Assembly: GCA_015478675.1 (NCBI GenBank)
Contig: JADMIH010000038.1
Coordinates: forward strand, 1 to 27,190
Length of the DNA stretch: 27,190 nucleotides
Source: Chloroflexota bacterium
GTDB lineage: Bacteria > Chloroflexota > Chloroflexia > QHBQ01 > JADMIH01
Reading direction: 5' to 3'
Positions 1-8,200 of the stretch are shown here, piece by piece. Within the stretch, counting starts at the first letter, position 1. Each line of letters begins with the position of its first letter. The notes beneath the pieces are model-generated. The model was not told where the DNA came from, ran no database searches, and was given only the letters and a program-made list of their open reading frames with translations. Made by a program: the position numbers and the translations under genes.

Positions 1-395
1 AGACGTTGCAGGAAGGACGCGAGCGCGGCTATGTGTCCACGATGCTTGGCCGCCGCCGCAACGCGCCTGAGCTACTGTCGCGCAACGGTGGTATCCGCCA
101 ACAGGCAGAGCGGATGGCAATCAACGCCCCTGTTCAGGGCACCGCCGCCGACATAATCAAGATCGCGATGAACCGCCTTTCTGCTGAAATGAAGCGGCGC
201 GATCTTAAGAGCAAGATGCTCCTCCAGGTTCATGATGAACTCGTCTTCGAGGTGCCACGCTCTGAGCTTGGTGAGATAAGTGCGCTTGTTTGCGGCACAA
301 TGGAAGGGGCTATTGTTATTGACGTGCCGCTTCGCGTTGAGATCAAGGTGGGGAAGAACTGGGGAGAGATGCAGCCTGTCCAAGCGGGTTCCTGA
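1..395 (+). CDS. polA: DNA polymerase I, C-terminal fragment (gene starts outside the window)
   Basis: Only the last ~130 codons are present, read in the frame whose first complete codon is at position 3; the gene enters from the left edge. The visible part is the end of the family A polymerase palm. It has the GYVSTMLGRRR segment, then the conserved AERMAINAPVQGTAADIIK stretch, then motif C (QVHDELVFEVP), whose Asp and Glu contribute to metal binding and primer-terminus contacts in this family. The protein ends about 50 residues after motif C, as is normal for PolA, so the 3' end looks intact. The role is DNA repair and Okazaki fragment processing. The TGA stop at 393-395 overlaps the first possible ATG of the next gene by one base, so the two may be translationally coupled. 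The identification is firm; the 5' half with any exonuclease domains cannot be seen. Confidence 0.95.
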   Translation, partial: TLQEGRERGYVSTMLGRRRNAPELLSRNGGIRQQAERMAINAPVQGTAADIIKIAMNRLSAEMKRRDLKSKMLLQVHDELVFEVPRSELGEISALVCGTMEGAIVIDVPLRVEIKVGKNWGEMQPVQAGS

Positions 396-1864
396 TGCGG
401 GCCCGCAGGCCACGCCGCACCCGCTTGGATAGCTTCTCCGGAGCAAAGGTGAGAGCACGTGCCGTTCAGCAAGTCGTGCGCGGGCGAGCGACCCTGAGCA
501 GTGGAGTTGCGCATTTGCGCCAGGCGCGGCGGCGCGTTCGCGTACCACACATTCCCATTGTTCAGAAGGTAATCGGCAGACGGAGCATTCAGAGCGTTGA
601 GGGGATCAGCCCGGAGGCGGCGCTCCATGCCCGCCACAACTTCCGCTTCGGTGTGCTCAACGGCGTTGTATTCACGCTGGTCGACTCCCTGATGTCGCCC
701 GCCCTGGTGCTCGCCTGGTTCATCAACAGGCTTGGCGCGCCCAATGTGATGGTGGGCGCCCTTCCCGCCATAGCGGCCAGCGGCGGTTTCCTTCCACAGA
801 TCTTCGTTGCCAGCCGTATGCAGGGGCGGCCACTTGTAATGCAGCTGTACCGGCGCGCAGGCATATTGCGTATTCTCACGATTGCCTTGCTGACGGCGCT
901 TACGGTGGCGTTGGCGGGCCAGCCTCTGGCGCTCCTCATTGCCTTTTTTGTTCTCTATTCCCTCTATGGCCTCGCGGGAGGACTAAGCACTGTGCCCTGG
1001 CTTGAGATGGTCAGCAAAACCATTCCACTGCGGCGGAGGGGGGCCTTCTTCGGGATGCGGAGTTTCTTCGGCGGCTTGCTGGGCCTGCTCGCCGCCGGCT
1101 TGATAGGGACATTGCTGGCGGAACAGCTCCCCGGCCTCGCCTTCCCCAACAACTTTGCTCTCTTGTTCGGCCTGGCGACGCTCGCCATAGCCATCGGCAT
1201 CTGGGCCTGGACCGCTGTTCGGGAGCCTGTAGCCAACTCGGTACACACCCCGGTGAGCGTAGGCCATCTTGTGAAGCGCGGCTGGCGCGCTCTTGGTGTT
1301 GACCGCGACTTTAGAGCTTTCATGGCGGTGCGTATTCTGATGGCTCTTGCCACCATGTCGGACCCTTTCTATGCTGTCTACGCCCGCAGCAATCTCGGCG
1401 CACCCGCCTCGACAATCGGGGTTTATCTCGCCGCCTCCACCAGCGCGTCACTTCTTTCAAACTTTATCTGGAGCCCTCTTGCTGACCGTGCGGGCAGGCG
1501 AACTTTGATGATAGCCACTGTCTCTGCCGTAGCCCTTGTACCTCTTACCGCTCTCCTCTTGTCGCTCCTCAAAGGCTCGGTGGCCCCTGATCTACTCTTC
1601 ACAGCCTTCGCGCTCGTCTTCGTCTTTGTGGGGTTGGCCGCCGGCTCAGGCGGGGTAGTAAATAACCATGTTGTCCTCTCGATTGCTCCCCCTGCTGATC
1701 GCGCCACCTACATCGGCTTCCTGAATACCGCTCTGGGCCTTGTTACATTCTTTCCGGTTCTCGGTGGTGTGGTGGCCGACACGCTGGGCTTCAGCGTCCT
1801 CTTTCTTTTGTCTGTTTTGCTGGTGCTGAGTGCGATGCTGGCCGCGACACGGATTAGAGACTAG
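395..1864 (+). CDS. MFS-type multidrug or solute transporter
   Basis: A polytopic inner-membrane protein of up to 489 residues with about 11-12 hydrophobic segments, beginning near residue 85 (NFRFGVLNGVVFTLVD). The cytoplasmic loop after the third hydrophobic stretch and the second-half motif LADRAGRRTLM (a version of the MFS D-R-x-G-R-R loop) support the major facilitator superfamily. The substrate cannot be inferred. The start is uncertain. ATG 395 overlaps the polA stop but lacks its own ribosome binding site and gives an Arg-rich leader of ~80 residues. GTG at 449 has GGAG five to six bases upstream and is a good alternative. The stop TAG at 1862-1864 is part of a CTAG palindrome that also supplies the stop codon of the convergent glucoamylase gene, so there is no intergenic DNA and no visible terminator between them. 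Confidence 0.85.
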   Translation: MRARRPRRTRLDSFSGAKVRARAVQQVVRGRATLSSGVAHLRQARRRVRVPHIPIVQKVIGRRSIQSVEGISPEAALHARHNFRFGVLNGVVFTLVDSLMSPALVLAWFINRLGAPNVMVGALPAIAASGGFLPQIFVASRMQGRPLVMQLYRRAGILRILTIALLTALTVALAGQPLALLIAFFVLYSLYGLAGGLSTVPWLEMVSKTIPLRRRGAFFGMRSFFGGLLGLLAAGLIGTLLAEQLPGLAFPNNFALLFGLATLAIAIGIWAWTAVREPVANSVHTPVSVGHLVKRGWRALGVDRDFRAFMAVRILMALATMSDPFYAVYARSNLGAPASTIGVYLAASTSASLLSNFIWSPLADRAGRRTLMIATVSAVALVPLTALLLSLLKGSVAPDLLFTAFALVFVFVGLAAGSGGVVNNHVVLSIAPPADRATYIGFLNTALGLVTFFPVLGGVVADTLGFSVLFLLSVLLVLSAMLAATRIRD

Positions 1865-4281
1865 CGTGCGTCTGCTGCCCCCTGTCCTGCCACAGCCACC
1901 TTATAATTTTGCCCTTCCCACCGGCCATCCAGCCAGTGAAAGGTAAACTCGACCGGTGCGGTTTGCTCCGGCGCGACCTGAATATCCACATAGTCTATGC
2001 CTAACTTTGTCGAGGTGGACTGCGTGTCGGCGTTCTCTTGCCACCCGTCAGTTGTTGAGCGTAGGACGAATGGCGCATCCGCCTGGATGCGAAGGGTCCA
2101 GCCTGCTCGCACGGTGCCTACCTGACGGTTGTGCTTCCACACCTCCAGTTTGGGGCGCTTTGTATCGCCCAGGTAACGCTGTGCAACCTCCGGTATCAGG
2201 TCGAAGACCTTACCGTCGGCAGCGGAGCGCAACAGCTTTACATACTCGGCGTGCGCCCACATCAACGGCATGGCTGACCCCGTTGGCCTGCCGCAGTAAA
2301 GATGCAGATCCGGGCGGTCCTCCTCGTCCCACACCTGTTCGGCAAGAAGCCCTATACCGAAGCCGAAGGCCTCCATCGCTTTGATATAAGGCTCTGCGGG
2401 GCGGCCCGCAGCAAGCTCATAATGCCCGCGCTCCCCGGTGAGGAGCGGCCACGCGCGGCCCTTGCCCCAACTCTCAAATGGGCCGCCATCCGGCCGCTGG
2501 CCGTATCCGTCGTGGTTATAGCGATGCCAGCAAGGGCCAAAGGGGGTATCCACTTTGAGCAGAGCATCAATCACCTTTACCGAATCTACGATAATGGGAT
2601 CGTCAGGCTTGCGTATCCCGTAGCGCACCAGTTCTAGAAAACCCCCATCCACAATCTCCTTGGCGGGGAAATCAGCACGCTGGCCTGGGGGCCTGTTGGC
2701 GATGTGCAGCGTACCTGTGTTCGGGTCCTCGTGTGGGTGGGGGTCGCCGGCGGTGGCGGGTGTGATCCTGATGTAGTGTGTAGTGATCCCAGGCACAAGA
2801 GTGCCCTCCGTAGTCACGGTCCAGCTTTCGATGTGGCTCTCCAGAAAGTCTGCATATTCCTGAACAAAGGCAGCGGTCTGATCGTCGCCTGATTTGCGCA
2901 AAAAGAGGGCAGCGCATGTTAGCGCGGCAATGTTGGAGGCAAGGGTCGAGGGTGAATAACCGCTGTCTTCCTCCCATCGCTCCTGTGGGGTAGCCGGACC
3001 ATTCTCGATAAGGTACGCTGCCGCCCGGCGTATCAGTGTGATTGGATAGCTCTCCTCAAGGGCGTTCAACGAGTAGAGCCGCCAGACGAGAATAATCGGG
3101 AAGGCCACTTCGTCGAGCTGCACACCGCGCCAGTACGGCTCCCCGCTGATCCAGAAGTTCTGGTAGAAGCCTCCGTCCTCGAGCTGGGCACAGGTGAGAT
3201 ATACGAGCGAGCGCAGAGGCGTGGTTGTGTTGCCGGTGGCGAGGAGCGCTGTTGTGCTTTGCACCATGTCGCGGGTCCAGACGAGATGGTAGCCCCCAAG
3301 CCCGTCTTGGTCGCTCTTGGCTTCGCCCCAGGGTATACTCAGGGAGGCGATCATAGCGCCTGGGTAGCTTTTGTCTTCGTGGGCGAGGAGCAGCGCCTGG
3401 CTCCTATGGTAGAGACCACCCGCGTCGCCCGACGCCTCCTCAAGCTCGCGTTGGTGATTGGCGACTCGCTGCCACTGCTCCAAAAACCTCTCCAGCCGCT
3501 CGGAGAAGGGCGTTGAGAGGCTCTGACGCAGGAGGGTTATTGCACCCTGGCGGCAGTCTTGAAAGGCCAGCGACAATGTGAACTCGTTGCCTTGTGAGAG
3601 GTCGATTTCGCCTGTGAGGGCGATATTCCCATCGCGCACGCACTCGTACTGCCAGTCCATCTCAAAGTTATCGTTTAGGTCGGTCCAGCCATCGCTGACG
3701 CCCACGTAACCGCATGAGCAACGCAGGAAAGGCGCGCTTGCACCAATTGCCAGGTAGACCTCACCCTTGTAGGCCAGCAGAACCTTACGGTCCTGTACCT
3801 CGACTACCTCGCCGTTGTTGTTCCAGCCGCCCACTTCGAGGTGGGGCGCGCAGAGGACGAAGAGGCGCAACTTGCCTTCGAAGCCTGGGCCTGGGTCGAA
3901 CCGCGTGCGAATCAGTATGCACGACAAGTGCGGGTCGGCTATTACCTCTTTGACAATTTTGTATCTCCCTTCGGGGTCACGGTTGGTGATACGAAAGCCG
4001 AGGCCATGCTCTGATAGAGCCTCTACCTCCGAGGCCAGGTTGCGCCGCTCATCGTGAAAGAAGGTCTTGCCGTCAGTTATGAGGTATTGCAGGTCGCGTA
4101 TCTGCGGTCTATCTACGGTGGGATAGTAAAGTTCACTCAGGATGCCGAGAGTGAGGGTGTACCAGACAGAGCTTGCGGTAGAATATGCTGTGCCTACTGC
4201 TTGTTTGGCGCTGCTCGTCCAGTGGGGCTGGATACCAGGCCCACCAGGGGCAGGGTTGCGACATTTCTCTTCAGATGCCAC
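1861..4281 (-). CDS. GH15 glucoamylase / glucodextranase-like glycoside hydrolase
   Basis: An 806-residue protein matching the bacterial/archaeal GH15 layout. An N-terminal beta-sandwich runs over roughly residues 20-270 (GTAYSTASSVWYTLTLGIL, YYPTVDRPQIRDL). The (alpha/alpha)6 catalytic barrel covers about 285-690, with a C-terminal beta domain at about 705-800. The likely general acid is Glu437 in RWEEDSGYSPSTLAS and the likely general base Glu679 in PLMWAHAEY, by analogy with clostridial glucoamylase. The substrate-site segment YHLVWTRDMVQS is also present. It should release glucose from the non-reducing ends of alpha-glucans or related oligosaccharides. No signal peptide is visible, so it is probably cytoplasmic. 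The start is GTG (4279-4281) with AGGAG nine bases upstream. It is transcribed divergently from the phosphofructokinase gene, which fits a role in feeding glycolysis. The exact substrate (maltooligosaccharide, isomaltoside, trehalose) cannot be told from sequence. Confidence 0.92.
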   Translation of the reverse strand: MASEEKCRNPAPGGPGIQPHWTSSAKQAVGTAYSTASSVWYTLTLGILSELYYPTVDRPQIRDLQYLITDGKTFFHDERRNLASEVEALSEHGLGFRITNRDPEGRYKIVKEVIADPHLSCILIRTRFDPGPGFEGKLRLFVLCAPHLEVGGWNNNGEVVEVQDRKVLLAYKGEVYLAIGASAPFLRCSCGYVGVSDGWTDLNDNFEMDWQYECVRDGNIALTGEIDLSQGNEFTLSLAFQDCRQGAITLLRQSLSTPFSERLERFLEQWQRVANHQRELEEASGDAGGLYHRSQALLLAHEDKSYPGAMIASLSIPWGEAKSDQDGLGGYHLVWTRDMVQSTTALLATGNTTTPLRSLVYLTCAQLEDGGFYQNFWISGEPYWRGVQLDEVAFPIILVWRLYSLNALEESYPITLIRRAAAYLIENGPATPQERWEEDSGYSPSTLASNIAALTCAALFLRKSGDDQTAAFVQEYADFLESHIESWTVTTEGTLVPGITTHYIRITPATAGDPHPHEDPNTGTLHIANRPPGQRADFPAKEIVDGGFLELVRYGIRKPDDPIIVDSVKVIDALLKVDTPFGPCWHRYNHDGYGQRPDGGPFESWGKGRAWPLLTGERGHYELAAGRPAEPYIKAMEAFGFGIGLLAEQVWDEEDRPDLHLYCGRPTGSAMPLMWAHAEYVKLLRSAADGKVFDLIPEVAQRYLGDTKRPKLEVWKHNRQVGTVRAGWTLRIQADAPFVLRSTTDGWQENADTQSTSTKLGIDYVDIQVAPEQTAPVEFTFHWLDGRWEGQNYKVAVAGQGAADAR

Positions 4282-4345
4282 AGTTTCTTTCTCCTATTTA
4301 GAAGGTGCATACACACTTTGCACACTCTATGCCATCGGCGTGCGC

Positions 4346-4401
4346 AATTATAAATTATGAATTATAAATTATGAATTAGGAATTATGAATTAGGAATTAT
4401 A
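4346..4401. repeat. AT-rich heptamer tandem repeat (8 units) in the GH15-PFP divergent intergenic region
   Basis: Eight consecutive 7-bp units of the form AATTA(T/G)(A/G) lie here without interruption, and AATTATG and AATTATA alternate in the first half. The region contrasts sharply with its GC-rich surroundings. It occupies about a third of the 188-bp divergent intergenic region (4282-4469) and contains TATAAT-like hexamers on both strands, so it could contribute -10 elements to either gene; no convincing -35 partner was found. Related degenerate heptamers occur at 6395-6429, 17153-17198, 21205-21239 and 27098-27139. The pattern recalls the short tandemly repeated repetitive sequences of filamentous cyanobacteria. 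Confidence 0.85.
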
Positions 4402-4422
4402 ATTTCGTGCTCCAATTCATGA

Positions 4423-4439
4423 TTCCGCTAAAGGCGGAA
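4423..4439 (+). other. Small hairpin in the PFP 5' leader
   Basis: TTCCGC and GCGGAA form a perfect 6-bp inverted repeat with a five-base loop, ending 30 bases before the PFP start codon. It does not overlap the ribosome binding site at 4460-4466. It could be a leader structure or chance; no T-run follows, so it is not a terminator. Confidence 0.3.
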
Positions 4440-4469
4440 AGTAATTTCGCGAGGTGGGCAGGAGGGTCT

Positions 4470-5699
4470 ATGGCGCAACAGAGTGGTGGGCGAATACGGC
4501 GCATCGGAGTGCTCACAGGTGGCGGTGACGTGCCCGGCTTGAATGCCGCCATCAAAGCGTTGGTTTACAGGGGGAGCCATACCGGTATCGAGGTGCTCGG
4601 CTTGCGCCTGGGGTGGGAAGGCATAGCTTACATTGACGCCAGCCGCCCGCGTGAAGAGCTTCAGTTCAAGCCGAGCGATGAGCGCACCTGGCGTGACGGT
4701 TACCTCCTGGTGCTCAATCGCCTCAACACACGCGACATCGAGCGTGCAGGTGGGACGATACTGCAATCTACCCGAACCAACCCCGCAGCCGTTCAGGTTA
4801 GCGCCCTGCCGCCACATCTGGCATCATTCGCCCAGGGCCACTCTCCAGGCGACAAGGTTGACCTGACACCTCAAGTTGTGGCTAATATTGAGGCGCTCGG
4901 CCTCGATGGTCTGGTTGTGATTGGCGGGGACGACACACTCAGCTATGGGGCAAAGCTGTCGGCCAAGGGAGTGCCTGTCTGGGGGATTCCAAAGACGATG
5001 GACAACGATGTGCCAGGCACCGAATACTGCCTCGGCTTTCAGACTGCTCTTCACCGTGCCGGGGAGTTCATAGAGCGGATGCGCTCCACTGCGGCGTCGC
5101 ACAGTGAGACAGTGCTCTTTCGCATGTTTGGGCGCGACGCGGGCTTTACGGCTCTCGAAACTGCTATTGTCACCTGGGCTGACCGTGTGCTGATCCCCGA
5201 AGTCGCCGTCGGTTTAGACACTCTGGCGGCGCTGATTGAAGGCGACAGGCGAAACCCTTACTCTTACTCGACAGTTGTCCTTTCCGAAGGGGCCAACTTC
5301 GGCATCGCTGTGCCGGAAGTGGGTGAAGCAGACGCATACGGGCATCGCAAGAAGGGCAATGTGGCCGACTTTCTGGCAGAGGAGCTTGCGAAGCTTATGC
5401 CCAACGTGCGCTTCTTGCCCGTTGATCTCACTTATATCCTGAGAAGCGGCGAACCCGATGTTTACGATAAGCATATGGCAATATACTATGCCAATCTGAT
5501 TATGAGCCTTGTAGAGCAAGGCACAGGGGGCGCCATGTCCGCATATCGGGAGGGCGGCTTTGTCTTTACCGATTTGCCTGACAAGAGCCACCCTGCAAGG
5601 CGAGTTGACCCCGCCCACTACAACGCCGAACGTTGCCGCCCTAACTTCGAGCATATAACCGGCCCTTACAGACCTCTGCCGGCGCCGGGCGATGAATGA
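4470..5699 (+). CDS. Phosphofructokinase with pyrophosphate-type active site (PPi--fructose-6-phosphate 1-phosphotransferase)
   Basis: A 409-residue group A phosphofructokinase. The N-terminal nucleotide/PPi loop reads IGVLTGGGDVPGLNAAI. The two residues used to separate donors both point to PPi. GGDD (residues 152-155) has Asp where ATP enzymes have Gly (E. coli Gly104), and PKTMDND (174-180) has Lys where ATP enzymes have Gly (E. coli Gly124). Asp178 is the expected catalytic base. The reaction is the reversible conversion of fructose 6-phosphate to fructose 1,6-bisphosphate using PPi. An insertion at about residues 60-130 makes it longer than the ~320-residue bacterial ATP-PFK. The start ATG at 4470 has AGGAGGG just upstream; an in-frame ATG-like start at 4407 would add 21 residues that do not resemble the family. 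The stop overlaps the next gene by 4 bp. The donor assignment rests on these motifs only. Confidence 0.9.
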   Translation: MAQQSGGRIRRIGVLTGGGDVPGLNAAIKALVYRGSHTGIEVLGLRLGWEGIAYIDASRPREELQFKPSDERTWRDGYLLVLNRLNTRDIERAGGTILQSTRTNPAAVQVSALPPHLASFAQGHSPGDKVDLTPQVVANIEALGLDGLVVIGGDDTLSYGAKLSAKGVPVWGIPKTMDNDVPGTEYCLGFQTALHRAGEFIERMRSTAASHSETVLFRMFGRDAGFTALETAIVTWADRVLIPEVAVGLDTLAALIEGDRRNPYSYSTVVLSEGANFGIAVPEVGEADAYGHRKKGNVADFLAEELAKLMPNVRFLPVDLTYILRSGEPDVYDKHMAIYYANLIMSLVEQGTGGAMSAYREGGFVFTDLPDKSHPARRVDPAHYNAERCRPNFEHITGPYRPLPAPGDE

Positions 5700-8128
5700 T
5701 GTCTCTGAAGGGCAGCCGCAAACGAGCTGACTTTGCTGCCCTCGCAGCGCTAGCTCTGTTCGCCCTCGCGTTGTGCTGGCCTGTGCTCCTGGGAAAAGTG
5801 CCTGTAGCTGCCGACACCTTGTACCTGTGGGCGCCTTGGAGCAAGCTGCCGCATGCGCCTGTGCAAAACTCCGCGCTGGCGGATTCCTCCCTCCTGTATC
5901 TCCCCTGGGTAGCATTTGAGCGTGCGTCGCTGGCTTCAGGGGAGTGGCCGCAGTGGGACCCATACTCCTTCGCAGGCGCTTCTTTCGCCGCCAACTCTCA
6001 GAACCAACTCTATTACCCTCTGACCTGGCTTCTGTGGTTGCTGCCGTTGAGTGGCTCTATTCAACTCCTCGCCCTCTTCAATCTATCTTTAGCAGGCTGG
6101 GGAATGTACGCATTCTGCCGCTTGCTTGGAGCCACACAACTCGGCAGCTTGATTGGTGGCCTTGTATTCGCGGGAAGCGGGATGATGCAGCTGGCTTTGG
6201 AAGCTCCCGGAGTAGCCTCCGTCTATGGTTGGCTGCCGTGGATGCTCTTTGCGACCGAGATGGCGCTGACTCGAAAGAGCGCGCGCTGGACAGCTGTGGC
6301 AATCCTGGTTTGCGCGCTCCAGACAGTCGCCGGCAACTTGCAGTGGGTACTTTACAGCTATTTCGCAGTGGGCTGCTGGATCGCGTGGCGCGCCTTACCG
6401 GTTATGAATTATAGATTAGAAGTTACCGGGCATAGGAGAATTCTCCTTGCATCGAGCTGGCGCTCCACATGGCAGACCCTCTTGCGCGGGGCGCTGATAC
6501 TCACAGCGGCGCTGGTGCTGTCAACGATCCATCTCGCGCCTTTCCTGGAACTCTCGTCGCTCGCGGGCCGCACCGGAGGCCAGGTCTCATCTCATTCGCC
6601 TCCATTATCTACTCTGCTGAGGCTTCTCATGCCGCAGTTCTTCGGCACAGCTGCGCCCGGGGTAGGTACGCCTATGGTCTTCAACGACCTCTGGTACGTT
6701 GGCATACCTGCGCTGCTCTTGGCATCTGTGGCAGTGGTGCGCCGAGCGCATCGCTCGGTGGGCTTCTGGCTCGCCCTGGCTACCTTCGCAATTTTGGTGG
6801 CCTTCGGCATCGGGCCTTTCCTCTACATACGCCGGCTGCCGGGGCTGAGCGCGCTCCTTCCCTCGCGCATCGGCTATTTGCTCATCACCTCGCTTTCGGT
6901 GCTGGCCGCTCTTGGCTTCGGCGCGTGGCTGCGTATTGCAGACGAGAAGCCGCGGCGCGCCTTTCTGTGGCTTGGCGCGCTGGCGCTAGCGCTGGCCGGG
7001 GCGTTGCTGGCCGGCCTATTGCTCCGAAACGCGGAAACGGATACCGCGCTTCAGCAACTGATGGGGGAGCAGCTGTGGCGCGGCGCGGTCATATCTCTGA
7101 TAAGCTTGGCGGCTCTTGCGCTCTGGCCGCTTCTCTCCTTGAAGCGAACCCTTGCCCCGCGAAGTGCGCCTTCTCTCAGGGCCGCACTCCCTCTACTGCT
7201 GGCGCTGTTGGTCGCGGCAGACCTGCTAACCTCAGTGCCCGGCTATAACTCCTTTGTTTCGCCTGATGCGCTGGTGCCCGTTACTCCGGCGCTCATCTGG
7301 CTTCGTGCCCAGCCGGGCAATGGGCGACTGCTTGGGCTAGACGCAGGAGGTGTTACCTTCAACCCTAATACGCAGATGCTCTACGGCTTCTCATCAGTTG
7401 AGGGATACGATTCGTTGCACACGCGCCGTTATGAGGAGTTTTGGGGCGCGGTTGACGCGCAGGTGCGGCCTGTTGCCCGGGGCAACCCCTACTCGAACGT
7501 TTCTGTTCGCCCTCAAGCTTATACTTCAACGCTGGCAGACCTTCTAAACGTCAGCTATATTGCTTCCTCCACTCCGATCAGCATACCAACAAGCTACACC
7601 CCTTCCTACAACGGAGAAATATACATCTACAAGAACGGCAACGCATTGCCGCGCGCCTTCCTGCTGACGGAGGCAAAAGTACTCTCCACCGTGCAAGTCA
7701 GGGCCGAGTTAGCTTCTCCACAGTTCGACCCCAGTAAGGTGTTGCTCCTTGAGGCTGACGAGCAGCCGCCCCAAGTGGCCGCACCCACAACCTCAGCCCC
7801 AGGCAGCGTGCAAATAACCGACTATAAGTGCAACAGCGTCGTTGTGGAGGCGCAGGTGAACACCAACGCATGGCTTGTGCTGGCAGACGCTAACTACCCG
7901 GGTTGGCGCGCCACTGTGGACGGCCACGAACAACAGATATACACGGCTGATTACCTGCTGCGCTCTGTACCCCTCGCCCCCGGCAGGCACCGAATCACCT
8001 TTACTTTCGCGCCGACAACTCTTCTGCCTGGCGGCATCCTGAGCGCCGGATCGCTCGCGTTGTTGATCTTGTTCATAGCTGGCCTACTTCCGTTTGGACG
8101 CTTCAGGTCTCAGTTAGATAATACATAG
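5696..8128 (+). CDS. YfhO-family polytopic membrane protein (putative GT-C-type glycosyl transfer)
   Basis: An 810-residue membrane protein with a first hydrophobic segment at residues 13-33, then many more up to about residue 500. A soluble, probably extracytoplasmic domain follows (about 515-775), then one last membrane segment (about 783-803). The first-loop motif containing YLPWVAFERASL and SGEWPQWDPYSFAG is typical of the bacterial YfhO family. The C-terminal LVLADANYPGWRATVDG and RHRITFTFAP stretches are also recurrent there. Family members are linked to glycosylation of cell-envelope polymers; which sugar or polymer applies here is unknown. The start codons ATGATG (5696/5699) overlap the PFP stop, giving an ATGA-type coupled junction. 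Residues ~234-245 are encoded by a low-GC heptamer repeat (6395-6429) that lies between membrane segments. No terminator is seen before the next gene, 72 bp downstream. Confidence 0.8.
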   Translation: MMSLKGSRKRADFAALAALALFALALCWPVLLGKVPVAADTLYLWAPWSKLPHAPVQNSALADSSLLYLPWVAFERASLASGEWPQWDPYSFAGASFAANSQNQLYYPLTWLLWLLPLSGSIQLLALFNLSLAGWGMYAFCRLLGATQLGSLIGGLVFAGSGMMQLALEAPGVASVYGWLPWMLFATEMALTRKSARWTAVAILVCALQTVAGNLQWVLYSYFAVGCWIAWRALPVMNYRLEVTGHRRILLASSWRSTWQTLLRGALILTAALVLSTIHLAPFLELSSLAGRTGGQVSSHSPPLSTLLRLLMPQFFGTAAPGVGTPMVFNDLWYVGIPALLLASVAVVRRAHRSVGFWLALATFAILVAFGIGPFLYIRRLPGLSALLPSRIGYLLITSLSVLAALGFGAWLRIADEKPRRAFLWLGALALALAGALLAGLLLRNAETDTALQQLMGEQLWRGAVISLISLAALALWPLLSLKRTLAPRSAPSLRAALPLLLALLVAADLLTSVPGYNSFVSPDALVPVTPALIWLRAQPGNGRLLGLDAGGVTFNPNTQMLYGFSSVEGYDSLHTRRYEEFWGAVDAQVRPVARGNPYSNVSVRPQAYTSTLADLLNVSYIASSTPISIPTSYTPSYNGEIYIYKNGNALPRAFLLTEAKVLSTVQVRAELASPQFDPSKVLLLEADEQPPQVAAPTTSAPGSVQITDYKCNSVVVEAQVNTNAWLVLADANYPGWRATVDGHEQQIYTADYLLRSVPLAPGRHRITFTFAPTTLLPGGILSAGSLALLILFIAGLLPFGRFRSQLDNT
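6395..6429 (+). repeat. Heptamer tandem repeat inside the yfhO-like coding sequence
   Basis: Five back-to-back 7-bp units all begin with TTA, and the first and last are both TTACCGG. The sequence is AT-rich compared with the flanking coding DNA. It encodes a hydrophilic stretch between two membrane segments without breaking the frame. It belongs to the same loose heptamer family as the array at 4346-4401. Confidence 0.65.
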
Positions 8129-8161
8129 GTATAGTTTATGCTGGTGTCCTGAACAACTGTG

Positions 8162-8197
8162 GTTTGCCCATAAGTTAAAGGCTACTGAGAGGCAAAC
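8162..8197 (+). promoter_or_regulatory. Inverted repeat that could mask the ribosome binding site of the PRTase-hydrolase
   Basis: GTTTGCC (8162-8168) is perfectly complementary to GGCAAAC (8191-8197). The right arm includes the last two bases of the ribosome binding site GAGAGG (8187-8192) and ends three bases before the ATG. Pairing would partly occlude translation initiation. The loop is 22 nt, so stability is modest. Confidence 0.35.
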
Positions 8198-8200
8198 GGG

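Noticed and set aside
4346..4401. Interpretation of the AT-rich tandem array as a CRISPR or replication origin iteron set
   Set aside because: The units are 7 bp and contiguous without spacers, and no cas, rep or dnaA-box features lie nearby.
5214..5963. Minus-strand open frame of 249 codons across the PFP-YfhO junction
   Set aside because: It is antisense to two genes with clear family motifs; the composition is that of a codon shadow.
6469..7248. Plus-strand 259-codon frame inside the yfhO-like gene
   Set aside because: It is an out-of-frame shadow in GC-rich DNA. Its Ala/Arg/Gly-rich product lacks membrane segments, while the main frame has a coherent membrane topology.
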